From Acetobacter conturbans (GTDB taxonomy: Bacteria > Pseudomonadota > Alphaproteobacteria > Acetobacterales > Acetobacteraceae), in NCBI RefSeq assembly GCF_011516755.1, contig NZ_WOSY01000015.1:1-55433 (forward strand): 55,433 nt of DNA, read 5' to 3'. The notes under the pieces were generated by a model. The model worked only from the letters and a program-made list of their open reading frames with translations. It was not told the DNA's origin and ran no database searches. Each line of letters starts with the position of its first letter. Position 1 is the first letter of the stretch. Of the stretch, positions 9,901 through 18,477 are shown piece after piece. A program made the translations under genes and the position numbers.

Positions 9901-10263
9901 AGCCGTCCCGATGCGCCCGTGCTGCGGGAAACAGCCCGTGAAGTGGCGCGTATCGTGCGGGGACGGCTCGCCAATCCACGCTGGTTGCACGATATGACGC
10001 AGCATGATTATCGGGGCGCGGCGGAGATTGCGCGGGGTGTGGAAGCACTGCATGCCTGCGCGGCTATGCTGCCCCAGCGGTTAGATCCTCTGTTCGATGC
10101 CTGTTTCGAGGCGATTCTGGATAAGCCGGACATTGTTGATTTCATGAAAACCGTCAATCCGGATGCTTACAACGCAGTCCGTTCGCGCCTGAAGGATGCT
10201 CTGCACCGTGGGCTTTGGCAGCCACGCCGCAACTCTGTCATCGAGAGTCTTGATGATGAATAA
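6952..10263 (+). CDS. cobN: Aerobic cobaltochelatase large subunit
   Basis: CobN is the large subunit that, with CobS and CobT, inserts Co2+ into hydrogenobyrinic acid a,c-diamide using ATP. The protein has 1103 residues, somewhat shorter than many CobN proteins (roughly 1200 or more). It contains the signature HLGTHGTLEWLPGK at about residues 520-533, then LSESCAPAVLLDGLPVIYPF, FIVNNPGEAACARRR and a C-terminal YGGTRQGEADPENFRKA block, all typical of the CobN/magnesium-chelatase H family. The ATG follows the cobW stop by 12 bases, with GAGGA upstream. The gene runs convergently into cobC, with about 20 bases between stops. No cobS or cobT is in the window. Confidence 0.95.
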   Translation: MHLLLRETRSLDEDATAEDLEHSPADIVFLSFVDSDLLALGRAQERAVEKNGETGTLRLAQLGRLRHPMSVDLYVDQTVTQSRCVVVRLLGGIEYWRYGVEELSRVCRAERIPLALIAGDGRQDRQLAELSTVDSEILERLNGFFREGGAENIDNALALMEALAGLREDGNEQPVSLPPFLVSRHASRQQGPRAALVFYRAHVQAGDTAAIDALADELERQGIGTDCLAVASPRQGEAALALASWLNDTKPDILLNATFFSARDADGASALEAAGRPVLQLLQPGGTEAAWRKDFRGLAPSDLAMQIVLPELDGRIGTFPISFKSETGEGNATPRHVPYEPGIRAVVARALGWVRLGRLAPSERRVAIILSHYPGAEGQAAHAVGLDTFASASSILELLKEHGYTLGGENLPESAALARCLTQEPASSVLSREAYVQHFSSLPETFRESITQAWGEPTFPAFGWRMWRAGNVLIAVQPDRGRHADRRTQYHDPDVPPCHDYIAFYAWLRKETDVIVHLGTHGTLEWLPGKTAALSESCAPAVLLDGLPVIYPFIVNNPGEAACARRRLGAVIVGHLTPPMDTAILPPGLTDLERLIDEYAEADGLDRRRGMLLRREILDHAERAGVLAESGVASGETDEQDALARLDAYLCDVKDLQVRRGLHVFGRPSPHSAALTRAIAETSGHLDAFVAPLVAACPDAEARALITALDGRFIEPGPAGAPTRGRCDVLPTGRNLFTVDPRMLPTASAVELARKNADLILIRYEQDEGEPLRHLVLDLWGSATLRTGGEDLALAFLLMGVLPTRDGNSGRITGFEIVPLPVLDRPRVDVTLRISGLFRDAFPGQIALFDQAVQALAERAEDPEWNPLVAERDDVPPRVFGPPPGVYGTGIDAMLASGDWQTSSELGHAYIDASSSAYGGTRQGEADPENFRKAISRADILLHVQDHAETDLLDGSDRAAHEGGLALAARTLGSQPYILHGDTSRPDAPVLRETAREVARIVRGRLANPRWLHDMTQHDYRGAAEIARGVEALHACAAMLPQRLDPLFDACFEAILDKPDIVDFMKTVNPDAYNAVRSRLKDALHRGLWQPRRNSVIESLDDE

Positions 10264-10284
10264 GGAGCCTGTCTTCGATACCGC

Positions 10285-11304
10285 TCAGGAGCAGAGGGGA
10301 AGGCTTTCTTCCAGTTTTTTCCACTGGTTTTCATCAGAAGGCAGACCGAAGCGGAGCTGGTTAGGACGTTCATGAAAAGCCCGTGTTACAATGCCGGTCC
10401 GGCATAAAGTTTCCCAGACCTGGTGGGCATTCGGCACGTTCACCAGCGTAAACAGCCGCGTTCCGCCCGCAATGGACCATCTTTGCTTCTTGATGAGGGT
10501 ATGAAGACGTTCTGTTGACTGCAACAGCTTCGCTCCGGTCTCCTTGTGCCAGCGGCGATCGGACAGCGCCTGTGCGCCGCATGCCAGCGCAGGACCACTG
10601 ACAGCCCATGAGCCCAGTATCTTACGGAGCTTTTCGGAAAATTCCCGGTTCGCCACAACAAATCCCAGACGAAGACCAGCCAGCCCATAGGCTTTGCCGA
10701 AGGAGCGGAGGACGATCAGCCCCGGCTGCGGCAGGGCAGGGATCATGGAAGTCTCGTTCCAGTCTCCGAAAGCCTCATCGACGATCAGGATGTTGCCTTT
10801 CTTCGCGCACTGTTTTGCAAGATTGGAAAGAAGGGAAACGTCCAGAAGGCGGCCATCGGGATTGTTGGGATTGATCACCACGCAGGCTGTGCGGGGTGGG
10901 GCATCGAACAGGGCGCCGATGTCGGTCACAGGCTCCACGATCCGACCACAGGCGCTCCATGCTTCGGCGTGACCGGTATACGCAGGACCGAGAATGCGGG
11001 CGCGTTCCAGCCCGAGGACAAGGGGCAGCGTGCCAATGGCAAGCTGCGTGCCCGGCGTTGCGACAAGCATGTCGGCATCGGTCGCGCCGTAGGCTTCGGC
11101 GGCAATGCGGCGCAGATTATACTCAGCCTCCGGTTCCGGCAGCCGGGTCAGGAGCGTCGGGTCAGACATTTGGAACGGGTATGGAAACGGGCTTATGCCT
11201 GTCGAAAGGTCGATCAATGGCGTTACAGCGTCTGGGAAACGCTCCCGGATGGCCGCCAGATTGCCGCCATGCGGAGGAAGTCGGGTCGGGACGGTCGCGG
11301 TCAT
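10285..11304 (-). CDS. cobC: Threonine-phosphate decarboxylase-like aminotransferase, cobalamin synthesis
   Basis: CobC is a fold-type I PLP enzyme that provides the aminopropanol arm of the nucleotide loop and acts with CobD. The protein is 339 residues from the chosen start. PLP-site motifs are visible: LIDLSTGISPFPYP near the N-terminus, INPNNPDGR, IVDEAFGDW and LRSFGKAYGLAGLRLGF with the Schiff-base lysine (SFGK). The start MTATVPTRLPPHGG at 11304 is preferred because CobC homologues begin close to HGGNL. In-frame ATGs at 11331 and 11358 would run into the divergent cobD gene. The two genes are then separated by only 25 bases, so promoters must lie within or very near them. No riboswitch is visible on this strand. 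Confidence 0.92.
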   Translation of the reverse strand: MTATVPTRLPPHGGNLAAIRERFPDAVTPLIDLSTGISPFPYPFQMSDPTLLTRLPEPEAEYNLRRIAAEAYGATDADMLVATPGTQLAIGTLPLVLGLERARILGPAYTGHAEAWSACGRIVEPVTDIGALFDAPPRTACVVINPNNPDGRLLDVSLLSNLAKQCAKKGNILIVDEAFGDWNETSMIPALPQPGLIVLRSFGKAYGLAGLRLGFVVANREFSEKLRKILGSWAVSGPALACGAQALSDRRWHKETGAKLLQSTERLHTLIKKQRWSIAGGTRLFTLVNVPNAHQVWETLCRTGIVTRAFHERPNQLRFGLPSDENQWKKLEESLPLCS

Positions 11305-11329
11305 ATCGGGAGTGCGGTAGGATGGAGGC

Positions 11330-12304
11330 ATGACTGTTCCACTGATTGCTCCCGCCACGGCAGCCGTCGCTGCGGCGATTGAAGGGCTGCTTGGCTATCC
11401 CGCGCCGCTGTTTCGTCGCATCAGCCACCCCGTCGTCTGGATTGGCACCCTCATGGCATGGCTGGACCGGCGATTCAACGATCCGACGGCTTCGCGCACC
11501 CGAAAGATCGTGGTGGGCGGAGGCGCTCTCATCGTTGAAACCGGCGTGCCGACCTTGCTCGCGGTTCTCTTTACCTGTGTGGTGCGGCATCAGGCTGTCG
11601 TCATGGGACTGGTGGCGAGCAGTTGCGTGGCCCAGCGGTCCCTGCACCAGCATGTCGAGGCTGTGGCGGACGGACTGGAGCAGGGAGGGCTTGAGGAAGG
11701 CCGGCAGGCTGTTTCCCAGATCGTCGGGCGTGACCCTGCGACGCTGGATGAGGCTGCCGTGGCGCGCGCGGCCATTGAAAGTCTGGCCGAAAACTTTTCC
11801 GACGGGGTAGTGGCGCCGCTGTTCTGGTGTGCTGTCGGTGGTCTGCCGGGAGCAGTGTTCTACAAGGCCGTGAATACGGCAGACAGCATGATCGGTCATC
11901 GCTCCGAGCGATATGAAGCGTTTGGGAAAGTCGCTGCGAAAATGGACGATCTTATCAATCTGCCTGCCTCACGTCTTGCGGTGGTGTGGATTGTTCTGGC
12001 GGCTTTCGTGAGTGGAAAGGACTGGCGCGGCGCACTGCTCACTGTGTGGCGTGACTCCCACCATCATCGTTCACCTAATGCGGGCTGGCCTGAAGCTGCG
12101 ATGGCAGGAGCGCTGGGTGTCGCGCTGGCGGGCCCCCGCACCTATGGAGGCGTGGTCGTGCCCGATCACCCGATAGGGGATGGTCGTCGGGAGGCCACGG
12201 CGGCAGATATTCGGACGGCGCTGTGTCTTTATCGCCGGGCGTGCTGGATACAGTTTGGCGTATTGGTTGGTCTGACGATGATGGCTTTGAAAAAGCGACG
12301 TTAA
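11330..12304 (+). CDS. cobD: Adenosylcobinamide-phosphate synthase (CobD/CbiB)
   Basis: This integral membrane enzyme attaches aminopropanol, or its phosphate, to adenosylcobyric acid. The 324-residue protein has several hydrophobic segments, including residues about 1-20, 60-85, 165-185, 215-235 and the C-terminal stretch. Family motifs are present: ESLAENFSDGVVAPLFW and FYKAVNTADSMIGHRSERY. A strong GGAGG precedes the ATG at 11330. It is divergent from cobC and convergent with cobQ, with 22 bases between their stops. It is therefore a single plus-strand gene surrounded by minus-strand cob genes, so it must have its own promoter or be reached by transcription from cobN. Confidence 0.94.
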   Translation: MTVPLIAPATAAVAAAIEGLLGYPAPLFRRISHPVVWIGTLMAWLDRRFNDPTASRTRKIVVGGGALIVETGVPTLLAVLFTCVVRHQAVVMGLVASSCVAQRSLHQHVEAVADGLEQGGLEEGRQAVSQIVGRDPATLDEAAVARAAIESLAENFSDGVVAPLFWCAVGGLPGAVFYKAVNTADSMIGHRSERYEAFGKVAAKMDDLINLPASRLAVVWIVLAAFVSGKDWRGALLTVWRDSHHHRSPNAGWPEAAMAGALGVALAGPRTYGGVVVPDHPIGDGRREATAADIRTALCLYRRACWIQFGVLVGLTMMALKKRR

Positions 12305-12326
12305 AGCCATTCGTTTTGAGGAATTT

Positions 12327-13796
12327 TTATCGAGCGAGAGCGAGCAGCGCATCCAGATCGACATGCTGCGCGAGATGGGTGGCCCACGCATCCAATGCGT
12401 TATCCACCCGGACGGTCTGATCCATGCCGATGGAATGGGCAGCGCGCTCCATGCCGCACAGGGTGAGAATGGATGCGCGGGCTCGGGCGTTGTCCAGAAT
12501 GCCATGCAGATAAGTGCCGAACACCCGTCCATCCTGTGAAATGGCGCCTTCCGGACGTTCCTGATCAAGCACGACAAAAGGCCTCTCCCGATCCGCGCCG
12601 TCCGTTTGCCCCATATGCATTTCGTAACCGTGGACAGGCATATTGTTCGTGGTCAGAAAACCGCTGGCAGGACGGAGAATTTTCTCATGTTCGAGCACGG
12701 TCACCACGTCGAGAAGACCCAGTCCGTCGCTGTTGCCTGCCGGTCCTTCGATCCCCGATGGGTCGAGAATCTGTCGCCCCAGCATCTGATAGCCTCCGCA
12801 AAGACCCAGCACGGCCCCCCCGCGACGATGATGGGCGAGAATGTCAATGTCCCATCCTTCCCGTCTTAAGGCAGTAAGATCGGAACGGGTCGATTTGGAA
12901 CCGGGAAGGATCACCAGATCGCAGACAGGGAGCGGCTGTCCGGGGGGCACAAAGATCAGTGAAACCCCCGCCATGTCTTTCAGAGGATCGAGATCGTCGA
13001 AATTGGACAGAAGCGGGAGCCAGGGCACGGCAATGCGGAACCCCTCAGCTCCGGATGAGCGTGTCAGATCCCGCAGATCGGCGGCGTCTTCGGCGGGGAA
13101 ACTGCGCGGGATGTCGGAATGGGGGATCAGGCCGAGAGGCGCCCAGCCGGTATGATGGGCAATCGCCCTCATGCCATCGGCAAAAAGGGAGAGATCTCCC
13201 CGCATCCGGTTGACGAGAAACCCCTTTATCCGGGCGCTGTCTTTTTCATCCAGAACGGTTTTTGTGCCCACAAGGGCCGCGATCACGCCACCCCGGTCGA
13301 TGTCGCCCGCGAGAACGACATCGATATCTGCAGCTTCCGCGAACCCCATATTGGCGATGTCATGCTCGCGCAGGTTCACTTCCGATGCGGAGCCTGCGCC
13401 CTCGACCAGAACCAGATCAGTATCGCGCCGTAGTTGCCCGAAACTTTCCAGCACGGCAGGCATCAGGCTTGCCTTGCGAAACTGGTAGCCCCGAGCAGAA
13501 ACATTCTCCTGCACCATGCCGCGCAGAACAAGTTGCGCGCCGATTTCGCTCTGCGGTTTGAGCAGGACCGGATTCATATCCACGGTCGCAGGTACGCGGC
13601 ACGCCTGAGCCTGCAACGCCTGTGCGCGGCCGATTTCCCCACCGTCCACGACGGCAGCGTTATTGGACATGTTCTGCGGCTTGAACGGACGCACGCGCAG
13701 GCCGCGGTTGGTGAAGGCGCGGGCCAGACCGGCGACCAGCACCGATTTTCCCACGCTGGAGCCGGTGCCCTGAATCATCAGGGCGCGGGCGGTCAA
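12327..13796 (-). CDS. cobQ: Cobyric acid synthase
   Basis: CobQ amidates the b, d, e and g side chains of adenosylcobyrinic acid a,c-diamide with glutamine and ATP. The 489-residue protein has an N-terminal dethiobiotin-synthetase-like domain ([29 protein letters not shown]) and a C-terminal glutamine amidotransferase domain with the nucleophile in [11 protein letters not shown] and the late YLHGILDN histidine. The start chosen is a TTG at 13796, because CobQ proteins normally begin [13 protein letters not shown] and this TTG overlaps the cobO stop (TTGA). An upstream extension to 13916 would run antisense-free through cobO codons and has no homology. It is the last gene of the cobB-cobO-cobQ operon. 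Confidence 0.95.
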   Translation of the reverse strand: MTARALMIQGTGSSVGKSVLVAGLARAFTNRGLRVRPFKPQNMSNNAAVVDGGEIGRAQALQAQACRVPATVDMNPVLLKPQSEIGAQLVLRGMVQENVSARGYQFRKASLMPAVLESFGQLRRDTDLVLVEGAGSASEVNLREHDIANMGFAEAADIDVVLAGDIDRGGVIAALVGTKTVLDEKDSARIKGFLVNRMRGDLSLFADGMRAIAHHTGWAPLGLIPHSDIPRSFPAEDAADLRDLTRSSGAEGFRIAVPWLPLLSNFDDLDPLKDMAGVSLIFVPPGQPLPVCDLVILPGSKSTRSDLTALRREGWDIDILAHHRRGGAVLGLCGGYQMLGRQILDPSGIEGPAGNSDGLGLLDVVTVLEHEKILRPASGFLTTNNMPVHGYEMHMGQTDGADRERPFVVLDQERPEGAISQDGRVFGTYLHGILDNARARASILTLCGMERAAHSIGMDQTVRVDNALDAWATHLAQHVDLDALLALAR

Positions 13797-14401
13797 AACT
13801 CGACGCCTTCCTGTGCTTTGACCCCGGCCTTGAAGTGATGCTTCACCAGCGTCATTTCCGTCACCAGATCGGCGGCTTCGATCACTGCCTGCTTCGCGTT
13901 CCGGCCAGTGACCCACACATGCTGCATCTTCGGGCGAGCCGCGATGGAAGCCAGCACCCGTTCGGGCGCGATGTAATCATAGCGGAGAGCGATGTTCAGT
14001 TCGTCCAGAATGACCAGCGCCACGTCCTCGCGCTTCAGTGCCAGCTCCGCTACAGCCCATGCCCGTTCACAGGAGGCGATGTCGCGTGTCCGGTCCTGCG
14101 TCTCCCATGTGAACCCTTCACCGAGCGCATGCCATTCCACCATGTCGCCAAAGCGTTCCAGCGCGTGACGTTCGCCCGTGTCCCACGCACCCTTGATGAA
14201 CTGCACGACCACAATGCGCTTTCCGCGTCCAAGCATGCGCAGGGCGAGACCGAAAGCGGCGGTCGATTTTCCCTTCCCCGTGCCGGTGTGAACCGCGAAG
14301 AGACCGCGTTCTTCCGTTTTGGAGGCGACTTCTTCGTCCTGAATGGCTTTTCGGTGCGCCATCTTTTCCCGATAGCGGTCTTCATCTGCGGTGGCGGTCA
14401 T
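13793..14401 (-). CDS. cobO: Cob(I)yrinic acid a,c-diamide adenosyltransferase
   Basis: CobO (CobA type) transfers the adenosyl group from ATP to the corrinoid cobalt. The 202-residue protein carries the ATP-binding motif [15 protein letters not shown] near residue 40, then [15 protein letters not shown] and [15 protein letters not shown], all diagnostic for this family. The start is the ATG at 14401, preceded by GGAGGA at a good distance. An in-frame ATG at 14434 would add eleven low-complexity residues and lacks such a site. The stop overlaps the cobQ TTG start. It lies between cobB and cobQ on the minus strand. Confidence 0.96.
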   Translation of the reverse strand: MTATADEDRYREKMAHRKAIQDEEVASKTEERGLFAVHTGTGKGKSTAAFGLALRMLGRGKRIVVVQFIKGAWDTGERHALERFGDMVEWHALGEGFTWETQDRTRDIASCERAWAVAELALKREDVALVILDELNIALRYDYIAPERVLASIAARPKMQHVWVTGRNAKQAVIEAADLVTEMTLVKHHFKAGVKAQEGVEF

Positions 14402-14437
14402 GACGCTTCCTCCTGATGGGGCGATGGTGGCCATCTT

Positions 14438-15769
14438 TTAACGGCTTTCCATCGCGATGGCATGAAAATAGCTGCCGGACACATGTCCGCGCCGTCCACC
14501 TGCGGGACCGAGATCCACGCCGTATCCGTCCGTCATACGGGCGAGCGGCAGATCGGAACCGGGTTTTACAAGGGTGGAATGATGATATTCATGGCCGCGC
14601 ACGACCGTATCGGCGCAACCAAGCACGCCGTCCGCCTCCAGAGTGGCGCGGCGATATCCCAGATGCAGTCGTCGTTTTGCAAAGGACGTGCTGTGGCTGA
14701 GTAGTCCCGCCATCGGATGGGCTATTCCCTCAGCGTCGGTCAGGGATTCACCCAGAACCATATAGCCACCGCATTCGCCGTGGACGGGACGATGATGTGC
14801 GAATTCTCTCAGTCCTGAGAGAAACCTTTCGCATGCTGCCAGTCGTCCGACATGGAGTTCCGGATAGCCGCCGGTGAGCCAGCACACGTCGCAGTCCTGC
14901 GGAGGCGGTTCATCGGCAAGCGGCGAGAAAGGAATGAGTTCCGCCCCTGCATTGCGCCATGCAGCGGCAAGATGCGGATAGAAAAACATGAATGCTTCAT
15001 CACGGGCAATCGCGATTTTCTGACCCGGAGGTGCGAGGAGAGGGGGGATTTCACCCAGAGAAAAGTGGAGGGGCGCTGCGGCGTCATTCAGCGCATCGAG
15101 GTCAAGGCAGTGTTCAGCCGTATCGGCCAGCCGATCCAGCAGCGCGGAGAGTGCAGGGTGTTCCGTCGCCTGAACGAGGCCGAGATGGCGTTCGGGAATG
15201 GCGAGTTCGCTCTCACGCGGAAACGCACCGAACACGACAATCCCGGCGCGTTCCAGCGCATGACGCGCCATGCGCTCGTGCTTTTCTCCCGCTACCCGGT
15301 TCAGGATGACACCAGCCAGCCTGACATTGGCGTCCATGCATGAAAAACCGAGCGCCACGGCCGCAGCGGACTGGGCCTGACCGGTAATATCGAGCACGAG
15401 CACAACCGGTATGCCGCTTCGGGCCGCAAGATCGCTGGCTGCGCCACGCCGCCGCCCGTCCGTCAGGCCGGAACGCTCTTCCAGCCCGTCGAACAGCCCC
15501 ATTGCGGCTTCCACCACCAGCAGGTCGGCGTCGGTGGTGCTTTCCCTCAGGTTCAGGGCGTTCTGCGTAGGCGACAAGGCCCAGCTGTCGAGCAAAAGGG
15601 ACGGTCGTCCAGTCGCGGCGGCGTGGAAGGCGGGATCGATGTAGTCGGGTCCGCATTTGGCGCCAGCGACGCGGACGCCCCGCCGCCGGAACGCCGCCAG
15701 CAGGGCGCTTGTCACAGTCGTTTTGCCGCCCCCCGAACGCGGAGCCGCGATCAGCAATGCGCCTGTCAT
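14438..15769 (-). CDS. cobB: Hydrogenobyrinic acid a,c-diamide synthase
   Basis: CobB amidates the a and c acetate side chains, giving the substrate of the CobN chelatase. The 443-residue protein has the P-loop APRSGGGKTTVTSALL near the start, AKCGPDYIDPAFH, and an N-terminal dethiobiotin-synthetase-like domain. It ends with an amidotransferase domain whose nucleophile is in HGECGGYMVLGE near residue 330. It is the first gene of a minus-strand operon with cobO and cobQ. Upstream lies the plus-strand promoter of riboswitch 2, and no riboswitch was seen for this operon. The related anaerobic enzyme CbiA is the alternative name. Confidence 0.95.
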   Translation of the reverse strand: MTGALLIAAPRSGGGKTTVTSALLAAFRRRGVRVAGAKCGPDYIDPAFHAAATGRPSLLLDSWALSPTQNALNLRESTTDADLLVVEAAMGLFDGLEERSGLTDGRRRGAASDLAARSGIPVVLVLDITGQAQSAAAVALGFSCMDANVRLAGVILNRVAGEKHERMARHALERAGIVVFGAFPRESELAIPERHLGLVQATEHPALSALLDRLADTAEHCLDLDALNDAAAPLHFSLGEIPPLLAPPGQKIAIARDEAFMFFYPHLAAAWRNAGAELIPFSPLADEPPPQDCDVCWLTGGYPELHVGRLAACERFLSGLREFAHHRPVHGECGGYMVLGESLTDAEGIAHPMAGLLSHSTSFAKRRLHLGYRRATLEADGVLGCADTVVRGHEYHHSTLVKPGSDLPLARMTDGYGVDLGPAGGRRGHVSGSYFHAIAMESR

Positions 15770-15852
15770 GCCCGTTTGTCCTTAGCCTGAAGCCGCCTGT
15801 GTTGTATGCGCCACGCTTGATGCGGATGTGTCACGCGGGTCTCACCATTGTG

Positions 15853-15880
15853 TTGACACGCCGGGGTCGCCCTGTAAATC
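15853..15880 (+). promoter_or_regulatory. Probable promoter of the riboswitch 2 / receptor operon
   Basis: A perfect TTGACA at 15853-15858 is followed after 16 bases by TAAATC at 15875-15880. Transcription from here would start just before cobalamin riboswitch 2. The -35 is strong and the -10 moderate. Confidence 0.5.
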
Positions 15881-15888
15881 ACCCCATC

Positions 15889-16100
15889 ATGATGGTTCCC
15901 GTAGGTTGCGGCAAAGTCGCGATCCGGGGATGAAAAGGGAAGCCGGTCAGGGTCCGCCCGAATCCGGCACTGCCCCCGCAACTGTAGGCGGTGTGGGTTG
16001 CTCTTTCCGGCAATGTGCCGGCCCACTGGAACATTCTGTTCCGGGAAGGGATGAGTTGACCCGGTTAAACCGTGAGTCAGGAGACCTGCCATCATGCCGG
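15889..16100 (+). promoter_or_regulatory. Cobalamin riboswitch 2
   Basis: This is a second cobalamin aptamer on the plus strand. GAAAAGGGAAGCCGGTCAGG lies near 15931-15950, CTGCCCCCGCAACTGTAGG at about 15970-15988, and GAGTCAGGAGACCTGCC near 16074-16090. The first 60 bases of its core are almost identical to riboswitch 1. The variable arms differ. About 50 bases separate it from the receptor gene start at 16150, so it probably controls the corrinoid import operon (receptor, binding protein, permease, ATPase). Confidence 0.93.
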
Positions 16101-16149
16101 ATGTTGCGGACGAGACATGTTGGACGGGGTGATCTGACAGGTTGAGCGG

Positions 16150-18417
16150 ATGGATCGTGCAGATGCACGGACCGATGTTTTCCTCGTGGCAACGCTGACA
16201 ACCACGAGCGCTTTACTGATGCCATTCCGTGCCTTGCTGCTGACGGGAGCCTCGCTGCTCTCTTCCGTTTTCGTGACTTCCGCCCATGCGTCTTCCGGAG
16301 TGAGCGCTGCTTCTCAAACGGCAGCACCAACTACCGGAAAACCTGTTGCCTCCGCCGCGAAACCGATGGTGGCCGCCAAATATGCGGCCCCTGCCGCGCA
16401 GTCTGCCTCTGCCGCCCGGAATGCGAACATGCCGACGGTTCCTGCCGTTCTCTCGGAACACACCGACACATGGCCCGAGAACATCACCGTCAGCGCCGCG
16501 CGCCGCGCCATCCCCGCCGATGAGATCGGCACGGCCATGACGATCATCACCGAAAAGCAGATCCTCACCCAGCAGAGACGCTCTCTGACGGATATCCTCA
16601 TCCGCCAGCCGGGCCTTAACGTGGTGCGGACAGGCGGCTTGGGCGGCACGACCTCCATCTTCATGCGTGGGTCCAACGCCAATGAGGTGAAGGTCCGGCT
16701 TGATGGCATGGATATCAATGACGGCAGCCAGGCATCCGGAGCCTTCGATGCGGCCCAGTACATGACCGACGGGTTGGGGCGGATCGAAATCCTCCGTGGG
16801 CCGCAGAGTGGTCTTTACGGTGCGGATGCCATGGCGGGTGTCATCGACATGACCACCGCTCAGGGGCAGGGACGCTTCAAGCCTTTCGTCCGCGTGGAAG
16901 GCGGGGGTTATGGCACGTTCAATCAGGTGCTTGGCGCACGCGGGAGCGCCGACCGTTTCCATTATAATGTCGAGTTGTCGCATTACCGACAGGTTGGATT
17001 CCACTCCATCCCGAATTACGTGGAACGCTATGCCGCCACGTTTGCAACGATCACGAAAGAACAGCGTGAGCGGGGCAATACGGACGACAACCGCAGCGCC
17101 AACATCCGTCTCGGCTATGATGTGATGGATAATCTCGATCTGGGGCTGACCGCCCATCTCATGCAGAGCAATTATCGCTCCTACGGCTCGTATGAAATGC
17201 TCGACGAAGCATGGGGTTATGCGGGACGCGAACGCGAGCGCTCGATCCAGAATCAGGCCATCGTGCGGGGCACTGCGCATCTTTCATCATGGGGTGGACT
17301 GTTCGATCAGGTCATCGGTCTGGGCTACATGACCAACTGGCGCAACTTTACCTATATCGGCACCAACACGGATGGAACACCCCGCCTTTACGACCCCACC
17401 TATTATCGTTCCGACCGTCTCAAGATCGACTGGCACGGCACGCTGGATCTGAAGAAATACGGATCGCTCCTGATTGGCGCGGAACATCTCCATGATACGT
17501 TCAACAGCAGCCAGAGCGATGACACCGGCACCAATGACGCCCCCTACAGCACGCGCGCCAGCATGGATACGACGGCGGGATATGGCCAGTATCAGGGCAA
17601 CTGGAACCAGATCCTCTACGGCGCTGCCAATATCCGTTATGATTCCAATTCCCGTTATGGCCATTACGTGACATGGCGTGTGGCCCCCGCCATCCATATT
17701 CCGGGCACGGGCACCGTCATCAAGGCCAGCGCGGGCAGCGGTTTCCACGGGCCTTCCCTTTACCAGCTCTTCGGCAATCTCAACGGTAGCTATTATAACG
17801 AGCGTGCCAACCCCAATCTCCGTGCCGAGCGCCTCATCGGCTATGACGTGACTGTCGAGCAGAAGCTTGCTCATGACCGCCTTCATTTCGGGGCCACATG
17901 GTATGAAAACCATGTCCACAACCTGATCCAGTCCACCGTGAGCTACAGCAGCGGGATGACCGATTATTCCTACGCAAACGTGGAACGCGCCCGGATGTTC
18001 GGCGTCGAGGCGTTCCTGAACTGGAAAGCCCTCGATAATCTCGAGTTCAATCTCAACTACACATGGACGCATGCGCGCGATACGAGTGACAACGAGCCGC
18101 TTCAGCGTCGTCCGCAGCACAAGTTCAATTTCAACACCACATGGAAGCCGATCAAGGATCTCACCCTGTCCGGCAACATTCTGTATGTCAGCGGATGGCG
18201 GGATTACCCCGTTTATTCCGCCACCGACAGCTATTGCGAGACGTGTGCGAAAGGCCACGGCTACATGACCATCGATGTGGCGGCCAGCTATCAGATCAAT
18301 CGCTATGTGACCGTGTTCGCCCGCGCCGACAACCTGCTCAACCGGCAGTATGAAAACCCCGTGGGCTATCTCCAGCAGGGCCGGGCAGGGTATGGCGGCT
18401 TTACCCTGACCTACTGA
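16150..18417 (+). CDS. btuB: TonB-dependent outer-membrane receptor, BtuB-like
   Basis: This receptor of 755 residues imports a corrinoid, probably B12, across the outer membrane with energy from TonB-ExbB-ExbD. After a signal peptide (hydrophobic stretch around residues 25-46, AHA cleavage) comes an alanine-rich stretch. The TonB-box-like ENITVSAAR and the plug domain follow (SLTDILIRQPGLNV, FMRGSNANEVKVRLDGMDIND, RIEILRGPQSGLYGADAMAGVIDM). The rest is a beta-barrel ending in a C-terminal aromatic residue (GGFTLTY). The riboswitch directly upstream and the downstream ABC importer support cobalamin as ligand. ATG 16150 is used, and an in-frame ATG at 16219 (MPFRALLL) is an equally plausible start with a more typical signal peptide. 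Confidence 0.9.
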   Translation: MDRADARTDVFLVATLTTTSALLMPFRALLLTGASLLSSVFVTSAHASSGVSAASQTAAPTTGKPVASAAKPMVAAKYAAPAAQSASAARNANMPTVPAVLSEHTDTWPENITVSAARRAIPADEIGTAMTIITEKQILTQQRRSLTDILIRQPGLNVVRTGGLGGTTSIFMRGSNANEVKVRLDGMDINDGSQASGAFDAAQYMTDGLGRIEILRGPQSGLYGADAMAGVIDMTTAQGQGRFKPFVRVEGGGYGTFNQVLGARGSADRFHYNVELSHYRQVGFHSIPNYVERYAATFATITKEQRERGNTDDNRSANIRLGYDVMDNLDLGLTAHLMQSNYRSYGSYEMLDEAWGYAGRERERSIQNQAIVRGTAHLSSWGGLFDQVIGLGYMTNWRNFTYIGTNTDGTPRLYDPTYYRSDRLKIDWHGTLDLKKYGSLLIGAEHLHDTFNSSQSDDTGTNDAPYSTRASMDTTAGYGQYQGNWNQILYGAANIRYDSNSRYGHYVTWRVAPAIHIPGTGTVIKASAGSGFHGPSLYQLFGNLNGSYYNERANPNLRAERLIGYDVTVEQKLAHDRLHFGATWYENHVHNLIQSTVSYSSGMTDYSYANVERARMFGVEAFLNWKALDNLEFNLNYTWTHARDTSDNEPLQRRPQHKFNFNTTWKPIKDLTLSGNILYVSGWRDYPVYSATDSYCETCAKGHGYMTIDVAASYQINRYVTVFARADNLLNRQYENPVGYLQQGRAGYGGFTLTY

Positions 18418-18477
18418 CTTTCTCAGGGCGCGGGGAAACGCGCGCCATCATCAGGCAAAAGGAGCAACCGGCACGCC

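Noticed and set aside
13797..13916. N-terminal extension of cobQ within cobO
   Set aside because: The extra 40 residues are basic and unlike CobQ. TTG 13796 overlapping the cobO stop gives the conserved start [13 protein letters not shown].
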